Origin: Pasteurellaceae bacterium | GTDB taxonomy: Bacteria > Pseudomonadota > Gammaproteobacteria > Enterobacterales > Pasteurellaceae | Assembly: GCA_900756875.1 (NCBI GenBank) | Contig: CAAELW010000121.1 | Span: forward strand, 1 to 19,791 | Length of the DNA stretch: 19,791 nt | Reading direction: 5' to 3' | In this document: positions 1 to 8,792 of the stretch, piece by piece | How the letters are laid out: each line of letters opens with the position of its first letter | Position numbering within the stretch: position 1 is the stretch's first letter | Position numbers and translations under genes: made by a program | The notes under the pieces: model-generated | What the model saw: only the letters and a program-made list of their open reading frames with translations | What the model was told of the DNA's origin: nothing | The model's database searches: none

Positions 1-344
1 ACTGTAGAAAAGGTGGTTTCTTGGAAAAGATCCTGTTTATTGGTCACTGATAATTCAAAGTCTTGTGTTAATCGAATCGCCTTAGTTGGGCAAACCTCTT
101 CGCAACGGCCACAGAAAATACAACGACCAAGGAATAATGACCAGGTACGTTCGCCTGTCACTGGATCCGTTCTCATGGTCAACGCATTAGCTGGACAGGC
201 AATAGTACAAGCCGCACAGACAATACATTGATCAGAATTGAGTTCCGGTTTTCCTCTAAAATCATCATCAACTTCATAAGGTTTGAACGGATATTTGGTG
301 GTAACATCACCGGCTTTAAATACCGTTTTTAGTAATTTAAACAT
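1..344 (-). CDS. hyfH: HyfH, hydrogenase-4 iron-sulfur subunit (partial, 3' end outside window)
   Basis: This is the first 114 codons of a NuoI-like ferredoxin subunit that carries electrons within the hydrogenase-4 peripheral arm, next to the catalytic subunit. Two [4Fe-4S] motifs are visible: Cys40, Cys43, Cys46, Cys50 and Cys75, Cys78, Cys81, Cys85, each ending in Cys-Pro. The ATG at 344 follows a strong GGGGAGG ribosome binding site and lies 12 bp after the hyfG stop, so the two are surely co-transcribed. The frame is open to the left edge. The small subunit HyfI would be expected next, but is not in the window. HycF of formate hydrogenlyase is the alternative name, but the hyfD/E/F neighbours favour HyfH. 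Confidence 0.93.
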   Translation of the reverse strand, partial: MFKLLKTVFKAGDVTTKYPFKPYEVDDDFRGKPELNSDQCIVCAACTIACPANALTMRTDPVTGERTWSLFLGRCIFCGRCEEVCPTKAIRLTQDFELSVTNKQDLFQETTFST

Positions 345-356
345 TTTCCGCCTCCC

Positions 357-2087
357 CTATTTCAATGGTGAATTTTTACGTTCGATACCGTAGCGTTCAA
401 TCTCTTTATAATCTACGGTTTTCGCTTTGCGTTTACGCACATCCACCACGGTGACACGGTCGGTACAAGAATAGCAAGGGTCAAGGCTACCAATAATAAG
501 TGGTGCATCAGACACTGTATTGCCACGCAACATATAGCGTAAGGTTGGCCAGTTAGCATAAGTGGCAGCACGACAACGCCAACGGAAAAGTTTTTGGTTG
601 TCTCCTAGCATTGACCAGTGAATATCTTCGCCACGTGGAGCTTCGGTAATCCCTAAAGCAAAACGTCCAGGCGTATAATTGAAACCTTCTTTTAAGATTT
701 CACCACTTGGCAAATTGTCCACCATGTAATCGATGATATTCATGGATTCAAACACTTCATTAATCCGCACTTTCACACGAGATAACACGTCACCATTGGC
801 TTCAGTGAAGAGATTGAAAGGAATATCGCCATAACCGGAGAATGGGTGTACTTTACGCACATCACGCGCAAAGCCAGAACCACGAATCATTGGCCCAACC
901 GGGCTAAAGTCACGAGCGATATCTTTTGCCAAGACACCTACACCCACCGTACGTTGTTCCATATTCGGTGTATTCAATAAAATATCGGTTAAGGTTTTGA
1001 GTTCTTCACGCATTTCACCGATAAGTTTAATACATTGCTCACGTTGATGTTTCAACATATCACGACGCACACCACCGATAAGGTTAATACCATAGGTTTT
1101 ACGTGCACCGGTTAGCACTTCTGCCAAGGTCATAGATTTCTCACGAACGCGGAAGAATTGCATAAAGCCAGTATCAAAGCCGGTAAAGTGACTAGATAGA
1201 CCTAAGTTTAATAAGTGACTGTGCAAACGTTCGACTTCTAATAAAATCGCACGAATCCATTCAGCGCGTTTTGGAATTTGAATCCCCAAAGCACTTTCGA
1301 CGGAATTAGCATAGGCCACACTATGTGTGAAACCACAAATTCCACATACACGGTCAGCCAGGAAGTTAACTTGGTCGTAATCCATACGGGTTTCCGCCAA
1401 TTTTTCCATACCACGGTGCACATAGAACAAACGATAGTCCGCATCAATGATATCTTCCCCATCCACGAACAAACGGAAGTGTCCAGGTTCATCAGAAGTG
1501 ATATGTAACGGGCCAAGTGGAACGATACGTGCTTCGCCTTTTTCGTTAATAAATTCGTATGTTTCTGTCGCGGTTGTCGGATCGGGACGTAAACGATAGT
1601 CCATGGAGTCTTTACGTAATGGATAAAGATCATCCGGCCAATCATCTGGCAACACTAATCGGCGTTGGTCAGGTAAACCGACGGCTTTCAAACCATACAT
1701 ATCGAATAATTCACGTTCGCCCCAAACCGCCGCTTTGACTTTTGGTGTCACAGACGGAAATTCTAAGCTCACAGGATCAACTAAGGCTTTAATGGTGATA
1801 AAAGTTTTCACTTCCCCTTCCATGGAAAGCACGTAGTACACTGCATAGTTGCCATGAATTGAACGCTCATCATTCCCGAATACCAAAGGTAACCAACCTT
1901 CATGTTGATAATAAAGGTATTCAACAACATCAGGTAACATATTGGTTTTAATGGTAAGTGTAACCTGATTTGGTGTTGACCACTCCTCATCCAAAATGGT
2001 ATTTGGAAATTTTGCATTGACTGCTTCAATGTAATTTTTGCCAATCATTTTGGCTGGATCGACTGATGTATTTTTAGTTAATTCCAT
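357..2087 (-). CDS. hyfG: HyfG, hydrogenase-4 large catalytic subunit
   Basis: This is the NiFe-bearing large subunit, which makes or oxidises H2 on the cytoplasmic side of the membrane complex. It has 576 residues. The first ~170 resemble the NuoC (30 kDa) subunit and the rest resemble NuoD (49 kDa), a fusion typical of HyfG and HycE. The four Ni-binding cysteines are present: Cys248/Cys251 in RVCGICG and Cys538/Cys541 in DPCYSC. After Arg544 there is a 32-residue tail ending in RKNSPLK. By analogy with E. coli HycE this tail is cut off by a maturation protease after Ni insertion. I chose the ATG at 2087 because AGGAGGG lies just upstream. An upstream in-frame start at 2129 would overlap hyfF and has no such site. 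The stop is TAG. Confidence 0.96.
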   Translation of the reverse strand: MELTKNTSVDPAKMIGKNYIEAVNAKFPNTILDEEWSTPNQVTLTIKTNMLPDVVEYLYYQHEGWLPLVFGNDERSIHGNYAVYYVLSMEGEVKTFITIKALVDPVSLEFPSVTPKVKAAVWGERELFDMYGLKAVGLPDQRRLVLPDDWPDDLYPLRKDSMDYRLRPDPTTATETYEFINEKGEARIVPLGPLHITSDEPGHFRLFVDGEDIIDADYRLFYVHRGMEKLAETRMDYDQVNFLADRVCGICGFTHSVAYANSVESALGIQIPKRAEWIRAILLEVERLHSHLLNLGLSSHFTGFDTGFMQFFRVREKSMTLAEVLTGARKTYGINLIGGVRRDMLKHQREQCIKLIGEMREELKTLTDILLNTPNMEQRTVGVGVLAKDIARDFSPVGPMIRGSGFARDVRKVHPFSGYGDIPFNLFTEANGDVLSRVKVRINEVFESMNIIDYMVDNLPSGEILKEGFNYTPGRFALGITEAPRGEDIHWSMLGDNQKLFRWRCRAATYANWPTLRYMLRGNTVSDAPLIIGSLDPCYSCTDRVTVVDVRKRKAKTVDYKEIERYGIERKNSPLK

Positions 2088-2107
2088 ATATTTATCCCTC
2101 CTGTCGA

Positions 2108-3646
2108 TCATTGCGCTAAACTTTGCCAAGGTAAAACTAACATTTCACCAAAAGACACTTGTTCAGATCCGAGTACAATTCCGACCGCACTTTTTAATAA
2201 CTGCAAAATTGGTTCGGCAATATGAATACCCATAATAAACATGAATAACAATAAAATTGCCATCGCCACGAGTGAAACTTTGTTCACATCCCCCACTTCA
2301 ACATTATCCGGTTGTTTGCCTAATACGGTTTTTAATACCATTAAAGACAATCCAGCTAACACGATAGTGAGTAAAATTAAACAGAACACCATTAACCAAG
2401 TTTTACCTGCGTAAATACCGGCAACAGCAATACTAAATTCACTGACGAACACGTTAAATGGTGGGATACCACCTAGTGCTAACGCACCACCGGCAAATAA
2501 CACCGCCGTCATTGGTGCGACACGCCATAAACCACGTACTTGGTTCATATCACGGGTTTTATATTTTAATAATATGTTACCTGAAGCACAGAATAACAAG
2601 GTTTTCGCTAAACTATGGTTGATGGTATGTAATAAACCCGCAAATACACCGATTGGGCCACCTAAACCAAAGGCAAAGCTAATTAACCCCATGTTTTCAA
2701 TACTGGAATATGCCAATAAACGTTTGATGTCGAATTGGACGATAATAAACAACGCCGCCACTAATACAGAGAGTAAACCAAATACCAACAATAAGGTTTG
2801 CGGGTATGTAGAACCGACTGCTTTAGAAACTAAGATGTAATAACGCAATACCACCAACATGGCACAATTCAATAATACAGCAGATAGAATCGCACTCACT
2901 GGACTTGGTGCCTCACTGTGTGCATCAGACAACCAAGTATGCATTGGAAATAGACCGCATTTAGTACCAAACCCAACCAAAATAAAGGCGAAAGCAAGAT
3001 ACATGAGCATTGGATTCAAACCCGCTGCCTGTTGATTGATTTCTGTCCAGAAAATAGCTTGGCTTGGATCTGCTAAAAGATTTGTTCCATTAGAGAACGT
3101 TAAAATTGTGCCATACAATCCAAACGCCACCCCAACTGAACAAATAATGATGTATTTCCATGCTGCCTCAAGAGAGGTTTTTTGTTTGTATGTGCCGACC
3201 AAAAATGCAGAACTTAATGTGGTGGCTTCAATGGCTGCCCACATCAAAATCACATTATTGGTGATCACAGAAATAATCATGGTGAAGAAAAACAAATGCA
3301 AAAAGCCGTAATAATTGCAATATGTTTTCAAATCAAGATGTCCTTCACAATATTCCGTACCAATGTAGCCGATAGAATAAATACCGGCTAATGTTCCGAC
3401 AATAGCGATAAGACCTAAGAAAATAGCAGATAGACTGTCGATGTAAACCCAGTTATTTAATGCACTGATTTCCCCCTGAGTTAGCACGCCATTAATAACT
3501 TGTAAGGCAAATGCTAACATCAAAATCAAACCTGTAACATGAAGTGCGGTACAAATTGTCCGTGTTTTTGTCACGCCACAAGCGAAACTGGCAAGTGATA
3601 TTGCTAAAGGTGCGATTAATAACGCGATTATCCATTGTTCATACAT
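2108..3646 (-). CDS. hyfF: HyfF, antiporter-like membrane subunit (NuoN/MrpD family)
   Basis: A 512-residue, highly hydrophobic protein of the proton-antiporter-like family (NuoL/M/N, Mrp). It shows the family core around HTWLSDAHSEAPSPVSAILS, a conserved lysine segment (FDIKRLLAYSSIENMG) and a later LHTINHSLAKTLLFCASG stretch. HyfF is one of the subunits that distinguish hydrogenase-4 from the simpler Hyc complex. In complex I relatives such subunits pump protons, and that role is inferred here. The ATG is 4 bp from the hyfE stop, with AAGGGG upstream. The stop TGA is 20 bp before hyfG. An uptake signal lies near its C-terminal end and another near its N-terminal end. The length is close to E. 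coli HyfF (about 526). Confidence 0.93.
   Translation of the reverse strand: MYEQWIIALLIAPLAISLASFACGVTKTRTICTALHVTGLILMLAFALQVINGVLTQGEISALNNWVYIDSLSAIFLGLIAIVGTLAGIYSIGYIGTEYCEGHLDLKTYCNYYGFLHLFFFTMIISVITNNVILMWAAIEATTLSSAFLVGTYKQKTSLEAAWKYIIICSVGVAFGLYGTILTFSNGTNLLADPSQAIFWTEINQQAAGLNPMLMYLAFAFILVGFGTKCGLFPMHTWLSDAHSEAPSPVSAILSAVLLNCAMLVVLRYYILVSKAVGSTYPQTLLLVFGLLSVLVAALFIIVQFDIKRLLAYSSIENMGLISFAFGLGGPIGVFAGLLHTINHSLAKTLLFCASGNILLKYKTRDMNQVRGLWRVAPMTAVLFAGGALALGGIPPFNVFVSEFSIAVAGIYAGKTWLMVFCLILLTIVLAGLSLMVLKTVLGKQPDNVEVGDVNKVSLVAMAILLLFMFIMGIHIAEPILQLLKSAVGIVLGSEQVSFGEMLVLPWQSLAQ
2184..2192 (-). repeat. DNA uptake signal sequence, in hyfF
   Basis: Exact AAGTGCGGT on the minus strand, inside the 3' part of hyfF. 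Confidence 0.9.
3542..3550 (+). repeat. DNA uptake signal sequence, in hyfF
   Basis: Exact AAGTGCGGT on the plus strand, inside the 5' part of hyfF. Confidence 0.9.
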
Positions 3647-3650
3647 AGCG

Positions 3651-4289
3651 TTACCCCTTCAAACTCATAAGTTGTTTTGCATCTAATGAATGGAATGTAC
3701 GGTAAATTTTGTTTACCAACACCACCATTATGATGACGGCAAAGATAGCATCTGTGGCAATTCCGATTTCCACTAACTCAGGTGCTTTATTTGCCAATAA
3801 GGCTAATGTGAGATGAGAACCGTTTTCCATCAAACAATAACCGAATACTTGTTTTACGATATTGCGTTGGCTAACAATGCATACTAAACCTAATAAGAAG
3901 TGACTTAATGACACTGATAATGCCGGTTTAAGATGTGCAACCAACGGTAAATCGATTGGGACAACAACAAAGTAGCACAATGTAACTATCACTGCTGTGA
4001 TCGGGATCAACCAAGCGACATTTATTCCAGCTGGAGTTTGACTTTCATCAACTTTTTTCATCGCATAGATTAAAATTGCTGGCACCAAAACCACTTTGGT
4101 AATAAATGCGCTAATTGACCACATGTAAAGTTCGTGGGCTTGCATTTCATTAGCAAGATAAACAAACAGTAATACCAATACCAATGATTGCAAACTGTAA
4201 AATAACGCAGCTTTTTTGGCGGTTCGAACCATAATTACGCAAAGAGAGGTAATAATGAGTAAACACGCAAGTCCATTTATCATTAACAT
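3651..4289 (-). CDS. hyfE: HyfE, small membrane subunit (NuoK-like)
   Basis: A 212-residue membrane protein with several hydrophobic segments (for example residues 1-20, 25-45 and 60-76). It includes a NuoK-like segment with VFGYCLMENGSHLTLALLANKAPELVEIGIATDAIFAVIIM. The conserved glutamate within the membrane (LMENG) matches the proton-path glutamates of NuoK. HyfE is absent from the Hyc operon, so its presence marks this locus as hydrogenase-4. The ATG is preceded by AAGGAGG and lies 15 bp after hyfD. The length fits E. coli HyfE (about 216). Confidence 0.92.
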   Translation of the reverse strand: MLMINGLACLLIITSLCVIMVRTAKKAALFYSLQSLVLVLLFVYLANEMQAHELYMWSISAFITKVVLVPAILIYAMKKVDESQTPAGINVAWLIPITAVIVTLCYFVVVPIDLPLVAHLKPALSVSLSHFLLGLVCIVSQRNIVKQVFGYCLMENGSHLTLALLANKAPELVEIGIATDAIFAVIIMVVLVNKIYRTFHSLDAKQLMSLKG

Positions 4290-4304
4290 AGATTCCTCCT
4301 TAAC

Positions 4305-5750
4305 CTAACCAGCCAAACCTAACCAATATGCGGCGATAAAACTGGACACCACGGACATCACCATTAATACAACCAACACGAAACGCATAGAGAATGGTAT
4401 AGGTTGTGCATTGGCAACCGCTTCTGATGGTTTACCGATGACACATTGTCCGAATTTATACAACAACCATACGAATGTCGCGGTAGATTCAACTAAAGCA
4501 AGCACCATTAACCAAGTAATCCAGCCATATTCATGGCCTAATTCAAATCCGGCCGCAAATAATGGATATTTACTGAAGAATCCGTTAAACGGTGGTACCC
4601 CGGCAATCGCTAACGCGGCTACGCCAAATCCAGCCCCTACCACTGGCATTGTACGCATAATGCCTTGTAGTAATGGCATAGAACGAGTTCCAGTCGCATA
4701 ACTTAATGAACCAGCGACCAAGAAGAACAAGCTTTTCGCGAAAGCATGGTTGAAGATGTAGCTAATCGCTGCCACAAAGGCCAATTTAGAACCTAATGCA
4801 GCAAGAGAAATCCCAATGAAAATATAAGACAGTTGGGTAATAGTTGAATACGCCAATAAACGTTTTAAGTCAGTTTGTGGCAAGTACATTAAGAAGCCGT
4901 AAATTAAGGTAATCATCGCCATGATGATGCCGACTTCACCCACAATATGTGGAATCTCACCAGCAGACATAACAGAACGAGCGAAGATATACACCCCAAC
5001 TTTAACCATTGATGCGGCGTGCAAATACGCACTCACCGGTGTTGGTGCTTCCATCGCATTCGGCAACCAAATTTGCATTGGTAATTGCGCTGATTTACCC
5101 CACGCAGCAAACATCACACCGAATAACACGATGGTTTTCGCACTCGGATCTAAATGTTCTAATGCTGTGATAGAGAAAGTACCTGATTGGCTGAATAAAT
5201 AGGCTGCGGCAATATATAACCCGATTGCTCCCACGTGGGTGATAATCAAGGCTTTCATTGCGGCTGCTTGAGCTTTTGGTGTTTGGTAATAACTGATTAA
5301 TGCCCAAGAACATCCCCCAGTAATTTCGAAGAACAATAATTGTCCTGCTAAAGTTGAGGAATACACCAAGCCTGCCATGGCTCCGATAAAAATCAGCAAG
5401 AATGCATAAAAACGTGGTAACCCGTTATGTGGATGTTCGCGGTTTTTATCGGTTAAGTAACCACAAGAATATAAGCAGATTAAGAAACCTAAGGCCACAA
5501 CGGCAAAGGCAATTAATGTACTGACTGCATCAAGAGTAACACCAAAGATCGCGGTTTTATCAAAAGCAACAATGTCATAAGTGACGCTTTGATGGCCATC
5601 AGCAAACCATTGCCCAGCAACTAACATGGTTCCTAACGTAGCAAGCGCTGCAAATACAGTGGCAATTTGAGCAAAGTGTTTTTTGTTCAAACCAACAATA
5701 AACGCCCCTACGAAAGGTAAAATGATTGTAATCAGAGCTAAACGTTCCAT
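4305..5750 (-). CDS. hyfD: HyfD, antiporter-like membrane subunit (NuoL/M family)
   Basis: A 481-residue multi-spanning protein of the NADH-quinone oxidoreductase L/M/N family. Recognisable parts are EITGGCSWALISYYQTPKA, with a glutamate likely in the proton channel, the segment LPMQIWLPNAMEAPTPVSAYLH, DLKRLLAYSTITQLSY and a NHAFAKSLFFLVAGSL stretch. It is the second of three antiporter-like subunits in this operon. The ATG follows AAGGAGG at ideal spacing and lies 11 bp after hyfC. The length matches E. coli HyfD (about 479). Proton translocation is inferred from the family and not visible in the sequence. Confidence 0.94.
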   Translation of the reverse strand: MERLALITIILPFVGAFIVGLNKKHFAQIATVFAALATLGTMLVAGQWFADGHQSVTYDIVAFDKTAIFGVTLDAVSTLIAFAVVALGFLICLYSCGYLTDKNREHPHNGLPRFYAFLLIFIGAMAGLVYSSTLAGQLLFFEITGGCSWALISYYQTPKAQAAAMKALIITHVGAIGLYIAAAYLFSQSGTFSITALEHLDPSAKTIVLFGVMFAAWGKSAQLPMQIWLPNAMEAPTPVSAYLHAASMVKVGVYIFARSVMSAGEIPHIVGEVGIIMAMITLIYGFLMYLPQTDLKRLLAYSTITQLSYIFIGISLAALGSKLAFVAAISYIFNHAFAKSLFFLVAGSLSYATGTRSMPLLQGIMRTMPVVGAGFGVAALAIAGVPPFNGFFSKYPLFAAGFELGHEYGWITWLMVLALVESTATFVWLLYKFGQCVIGKPSEAVANAQPIPFSMRFVLVVLMVMSVVSSFIAAYWLGLAG

Positions 5751-5761
5751 ATTTGTCCTCC

Positions 5762-6724
5762 TTACAACCCAGTGAAGTAAAATACAAACGCCAACACAGA
5801 AATGCCGAAGCCGACCACGGTTAAACGTCCTGTTAACATAAAGCGGGTACGAGAAAGTGTGTTTTCAAAGACACAAGCCAATACGAACACCACTAATAAT
5901 TTCACGAAGAATAAAACACCGCCTAAAATGACCGCACTTAAGCTCATCTCTGTCGGGATACCGAAAGGAAGCAACACGCTCACAAAGATAGATGCCACAA
6001 CCATAGATTTTAAACTTAAGCCGATTTTTAATAAGGCGAGTGCTGGACCAGAATATTCAGTCAATGGACCTTCTTGTAATTCTTGTTCCGCTTCCGCCAA
6101 ATCGAATGGGATTTTACCCATTTCAATAAATACGGCGAAGAATGCTGCGGCGATAGCAATCACTGTCGCAATTGGATATTGCCAAGTGTTTTCGGAAAGT
6201 GCATTACCGATAACCGCAAAATTGGTTGAACCGGCAATTAAAGCAATCACAAGGAATGCCAACATGAGAATTGGCTCTACCAAAACACCCAATGTCACTT
6301 CACGACTTGCCCCTAAACTTGAGAATGTGCTGTTTGAATCCAAACCCGCAATTGAAAAGAAGAAACGGAACAAGGCGAATAAATAAATCACGGTGATTAA
6401 ATCACTGCCTGCGCCAAACGGTGCAACACGGGTAAATAAAGGTAAGCTCATGGCAACTACCATCACAGTGCTAATTAGCACATAAGGCATCACTTTAGAA
6501 ACCCAACCCGCATTGTCAGGCCAAATATTTTGACGTTTCATTAATTTCGCAATGTCGCGATAATCTTGTAACACGCCTGGACCGCGACGAGATTGAATGC
6601 GAGCACGGATCATACGTGAAATACCGGAAAATAACGGTGCAAGAGCAAGTAAAATCAAGGCTTGCACAATGGCAAAAACAAACATTCCGGCAGATGTTGC
6701 AATTTCTGAAGGTAACGTAATCAT
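5762..6724 (-). CDS. hyfC: HyfC, membrane anchor subunit (NuoH-like, formate hydrogenlyase subunit 4)
   Basis: A 320-residue NuoH/ND1-family protein that joins the hydrogenase peripheral arm to the membrane arm. Diagnostic stretches are the cytoplasmic loop near residues 40-70 (RARIQSRRGPGVLQDYRDI) and the acidic loop starting about residue 201 (EMGKIPFDLAEAEQEL, then EGPLTEYSG). These correspond to the charged coupling loops of complex I. I start it at the ATG at 6724, because TAGGAGG lies directly upstream. A TTG at 6730 is also in frame but is too close to that site. The stop codon of hyfB (TAG) forms part of the hyfC ribosome binding site, so translation of the two is probably coupled. 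HycD is the Hyc counterpart. Confidence 0.94.
   Translation of the reverse strand: MITLPSEIATSAGMFVFAIVQALILLALAPLFSGISRMIRARIQSRRGPGVLQDYRDIAKLMKRQNIWPDNAGWVSKVMPYVLISTVMVVAMSLPLFTRVAPFGAGSDLITVIYLFALFRFFFSIAGLDSNSTFSSLGASREVTLGVLVEPILMLAFLVIALIAGSTNFAVIGNALSENTWQYPIATVIAIAAAFFAVFIEMGKIPFDLAEAEQELQEGPLTEYSGPALALLKIGLSLKSMVVASIFVSVLLPFGIPTEMSLSAVILGGVLFFVKLLVVFVLACVFENTLSRTRFMLTGRLTVVGFGISVLAFVFYFTGL
5931..5939 (-). repeat. DNA uptake signal sequence, in hyfC
   Basis: Exact AAGTGCGGT on the minus strand, in the 3' third of hyfC. Confidence 0.9.
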
Positions 6725-6734
6725 CTTCAACCTC

Positions 6735-8756
6735 CTACATCAACGCAATGGAAAGTAGTATTGCCACCAAGGCAATCACGAAGTACACGCAGTACAAACG
6801 GAAGTCACCTTGTTGCAACCATTGAATTTTAGTTCCTAACCAAGGAATAAAACGAGCGATCGGCATGGTCACTTTTTCTTCCCAGAAAGGTTCTGTTTTT
6901 GTTGCGCCTTTAATTACTGCTTGGATACCTTTATCACCTAAAGGTGCAGGATCCAACACTTCGCGCAAGGTATAAAGCGATTTGAAAATTGTACGTAATG
7001 GACGAGTAAAACTACCCGCAGAAGCCGCCATATCTTGTTCATAAGCATAACCACAAGCCCATGGATTGCCTTTTGCACGATCGGATAAACGTTGATTTTT
7101 GGTGAACGCATAAAAACTAAATGGCAAGAAGAAAAATGCCAATAACATGATAGTCACCATCGGTGTTGAAAGTGCTGTATGCGGTTCAGCTTGTGCAACC
7201 ACTACTCCATTTTGAGCCAACATGAGTGGTTCGCTATGAGCAAGTGCGGTCGAAATTTTTGCTATTATTGGGGTTACCACTGATGCGCCCACACCTAACA
7301 ACACACAACATAACGCCAACACAGCCATCGCAATGACCATTGGTTTTGGCACTTCACGTGCATTAGCTGCTTTTTCACTACGTGGTGCACCACCAAAGCT
7401 GATACCGTATACTTTCACGAAACAAAGTGCTGCTAACGCACCCGTCAATGCCAACATAATGATGGCGATAGGACCAGCAAGTTTTAAGACGAAATCATCA
7501 CTTTGGCTTAAGGTGAATAAGGATTGATAAGTAAACCATTCACTGACAAAACCATTAAACGGTGGCAATGCAGAAATCGCCATGGTACCGATTAAGAAAC
7601 AGAATGCAGTGTAAGGCATAAGTTTGCCTAAGCCGCCCATTAAGTCCATGTCTTTAGTATGCAAGCGATACATTACTGAACCTGCACCTAAGAATAACAA
7701 GCCTTTGAACACGGCATGGTTAAGTAAGTGGTATAACCCACCAAGTAAGCCTACGGTAGCCAATACAGGATGATGTGTCGCGATACCAATCATACCAACG
7801 CCAACACCCATCATAATGATGCCGATATTTTCTACTGTGTGATAAGCCAAGAGTTTTTTGATGTCATGTTCTGCCAAGGCATAAAGTACGCCGAGTACGG
7901 AAGACACCGCACCGAAGCCGAGTACGATAACGCCATACCAAACATTGGTAGAACCGAGAAGATCAACTCCTACTTTAATGATCCCGAAGATACCGATTTT
8001 AACCATCACACCAGACATCATCGCTGAGGCGTGAGAAGGTGCGGCTGGGTGAGCTTTTGGTAACCAGCTGTGTAATGGAATCATCCCTGCTTTGGCGCCA
8101 AAACCTAAAAATGCCAACACAAAGGCAGTAAAGGCAAGCGGTGCCGGTAAAGCGGTTTGACGGAATACGCTAAATTCAAAGCTACCAGCATAGCAGTAGA
8201 AAATGAAGAAGGCGATCATAATTAATACCGAACCGGCATGCGCAATAAAGAAATAAAGCAAGCCTGCATTTACGGCATTGTCATCTTGTTCGGTAAGGAC
8301 TAAGAAATAAGATGCCAATGACATCATTTCAAAGAATACAAGGAAGTAGAACGCATTATCGCTGGTCACTAACGCAACCATTGAGGCGATAAATAAATTC
8401 ATAAAGAAGCCCATAGAACCTGCGCCTTTACCTTTATATTCTTTTACATATGAGAAAGAATAAAGTGCGGTCACAATCACTAATAAAGAAATGACGCATA
8501 CCATAAACGCCGCCAATCCGTCAATACGGATGGAGAACGAGGCAAATTCAAATGGGGTTTTGAAAACATCAACGACTGTGTCGCTGCTGATCAGAACGGG
8601 GATGCAGGCAACAATACCTAACACTCCAGCAAGTACACCGGTCACGCCGGATATATTGATTGAAAGTTGTTCGTTTCGTCTCACTGCGAGCGAAATAAAC
8701 GCACCTACGACATAAATCAACAGGGTCGTGATGAGTAAATTGATTGGTAAACTCAT
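6735..8756 (-). CDS. hyfB: HyfB, large antiporter-like membrane subunit
   Basis: A 673-residue membrane protein of the HyfB/HycC branch of the NuoL/M/N family. The core includes FGAKAGMIPLHSWLPKAHPAAPSHASAMMSGVMVK, EHDIKKLLAYHTVENIGII and LNHAVFKGLLFLGAGSV, all with the lysine, histidine and glutamate residues typical of these channels. The C-terminal ~80 residues are soluble, then a last hydrophobic helix (near LYCVYFVIALVAILLSIALM) closes the protein, as in HycC. The start at 8756 has GGAGTG at proper spacing and gives almost exactly the E. coli HyfB length (672). A further upstream in-frame start at 8789 would add 11 unlikely residues (CLTCNQWSDI and a Met). The gap to hyfA is 36 bp. Confidence 0.95.
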   Translation of the reverse strand: MSLPINLLITTLLIYVVGAFISLAVRRNEQLSINISGVTGVLAGVLGIVACIPVLISSDTVVDVFKTPFEFASFSIRIDGLAAFMVCVISLLVIVTALYSFSYVKEYKGKGAGSMGFFMNLFIASMVALVTSDNAFYFLVFFEMMSLASYFLVLTEQDDNAVNAGLLYFFIAHAGSVLIMIAFFIFYCYAGSFEFSVFRQTALPAPLAFTAFVLAFLGFGAKAGMIPLHSWLPKAHPAAPSHASAMMSGVMVKIGIFGIIKVGVDLLGSTNVWYGVIVLGFGAVSSVLGVLYALAEHDIKKLLAYHTVENIGIIMMGVGVGMIGIATHHPVLATVGLLGGLYHLLNHAVFKGLLFLGAGSVMYRLHTKDMDLMGGLGKLMPYTAFCFLIGTMAISALPPFNGFVSEWFTYQSLFTLSQSDDFVLKLAGPIAIIMLALTGALAALCFVKVYGISFGGAPRSEKAANAREVPKPMVIAMAVLALCCVLLGVGASVVTPIIAKISTALAHSEPLMLAQNGVVVAQAEPHTALSTPMVTIMLLAFFFLPFSFYAFTKNQRLSDRAKGNPWACGYAYEQDMAASAGSFTRPLRTIFKSLYTLREVLDPAPLGDKGIQAVIKGATKTEPFWEEKVTMPIARFIPWLGTKIQWLQQGDFRLYCVYFVIALVAILLSIALM
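7242..7250 (+). repeat. DNA uptake signal sequence, in hyfB
   Basis: Exact AAGTGCGGT followed by an A/T-rich tail, in a variable loop region of hyfB. Confidence 0.9.
8463..8471 (+). repeat. DNA uptake signal sequence, in hyfB
   Basis: Exact AAGTGCGGT preceded by A, in the 5' part of hyfB. Confidence 0.9.
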
Positions 8757-8792
8757 AATATCACTCCATTGATTACAAGTTAAACACACTAA

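Noticed and set aside
13..231. Plus-strand open frame of 72 codons at the left edge
   Set aside because: It lies antisense to hyfH, whose two ferredoxin motifs are clear on the minus strand.
5802..6386. Long plus-strand open frame (194 codons) across hyfC
   Set aside because: Antisense shadow of a conserved NuoH-like gene; low-complexity, Thr/Lys/Asn-rich product with no ribosome binding site.
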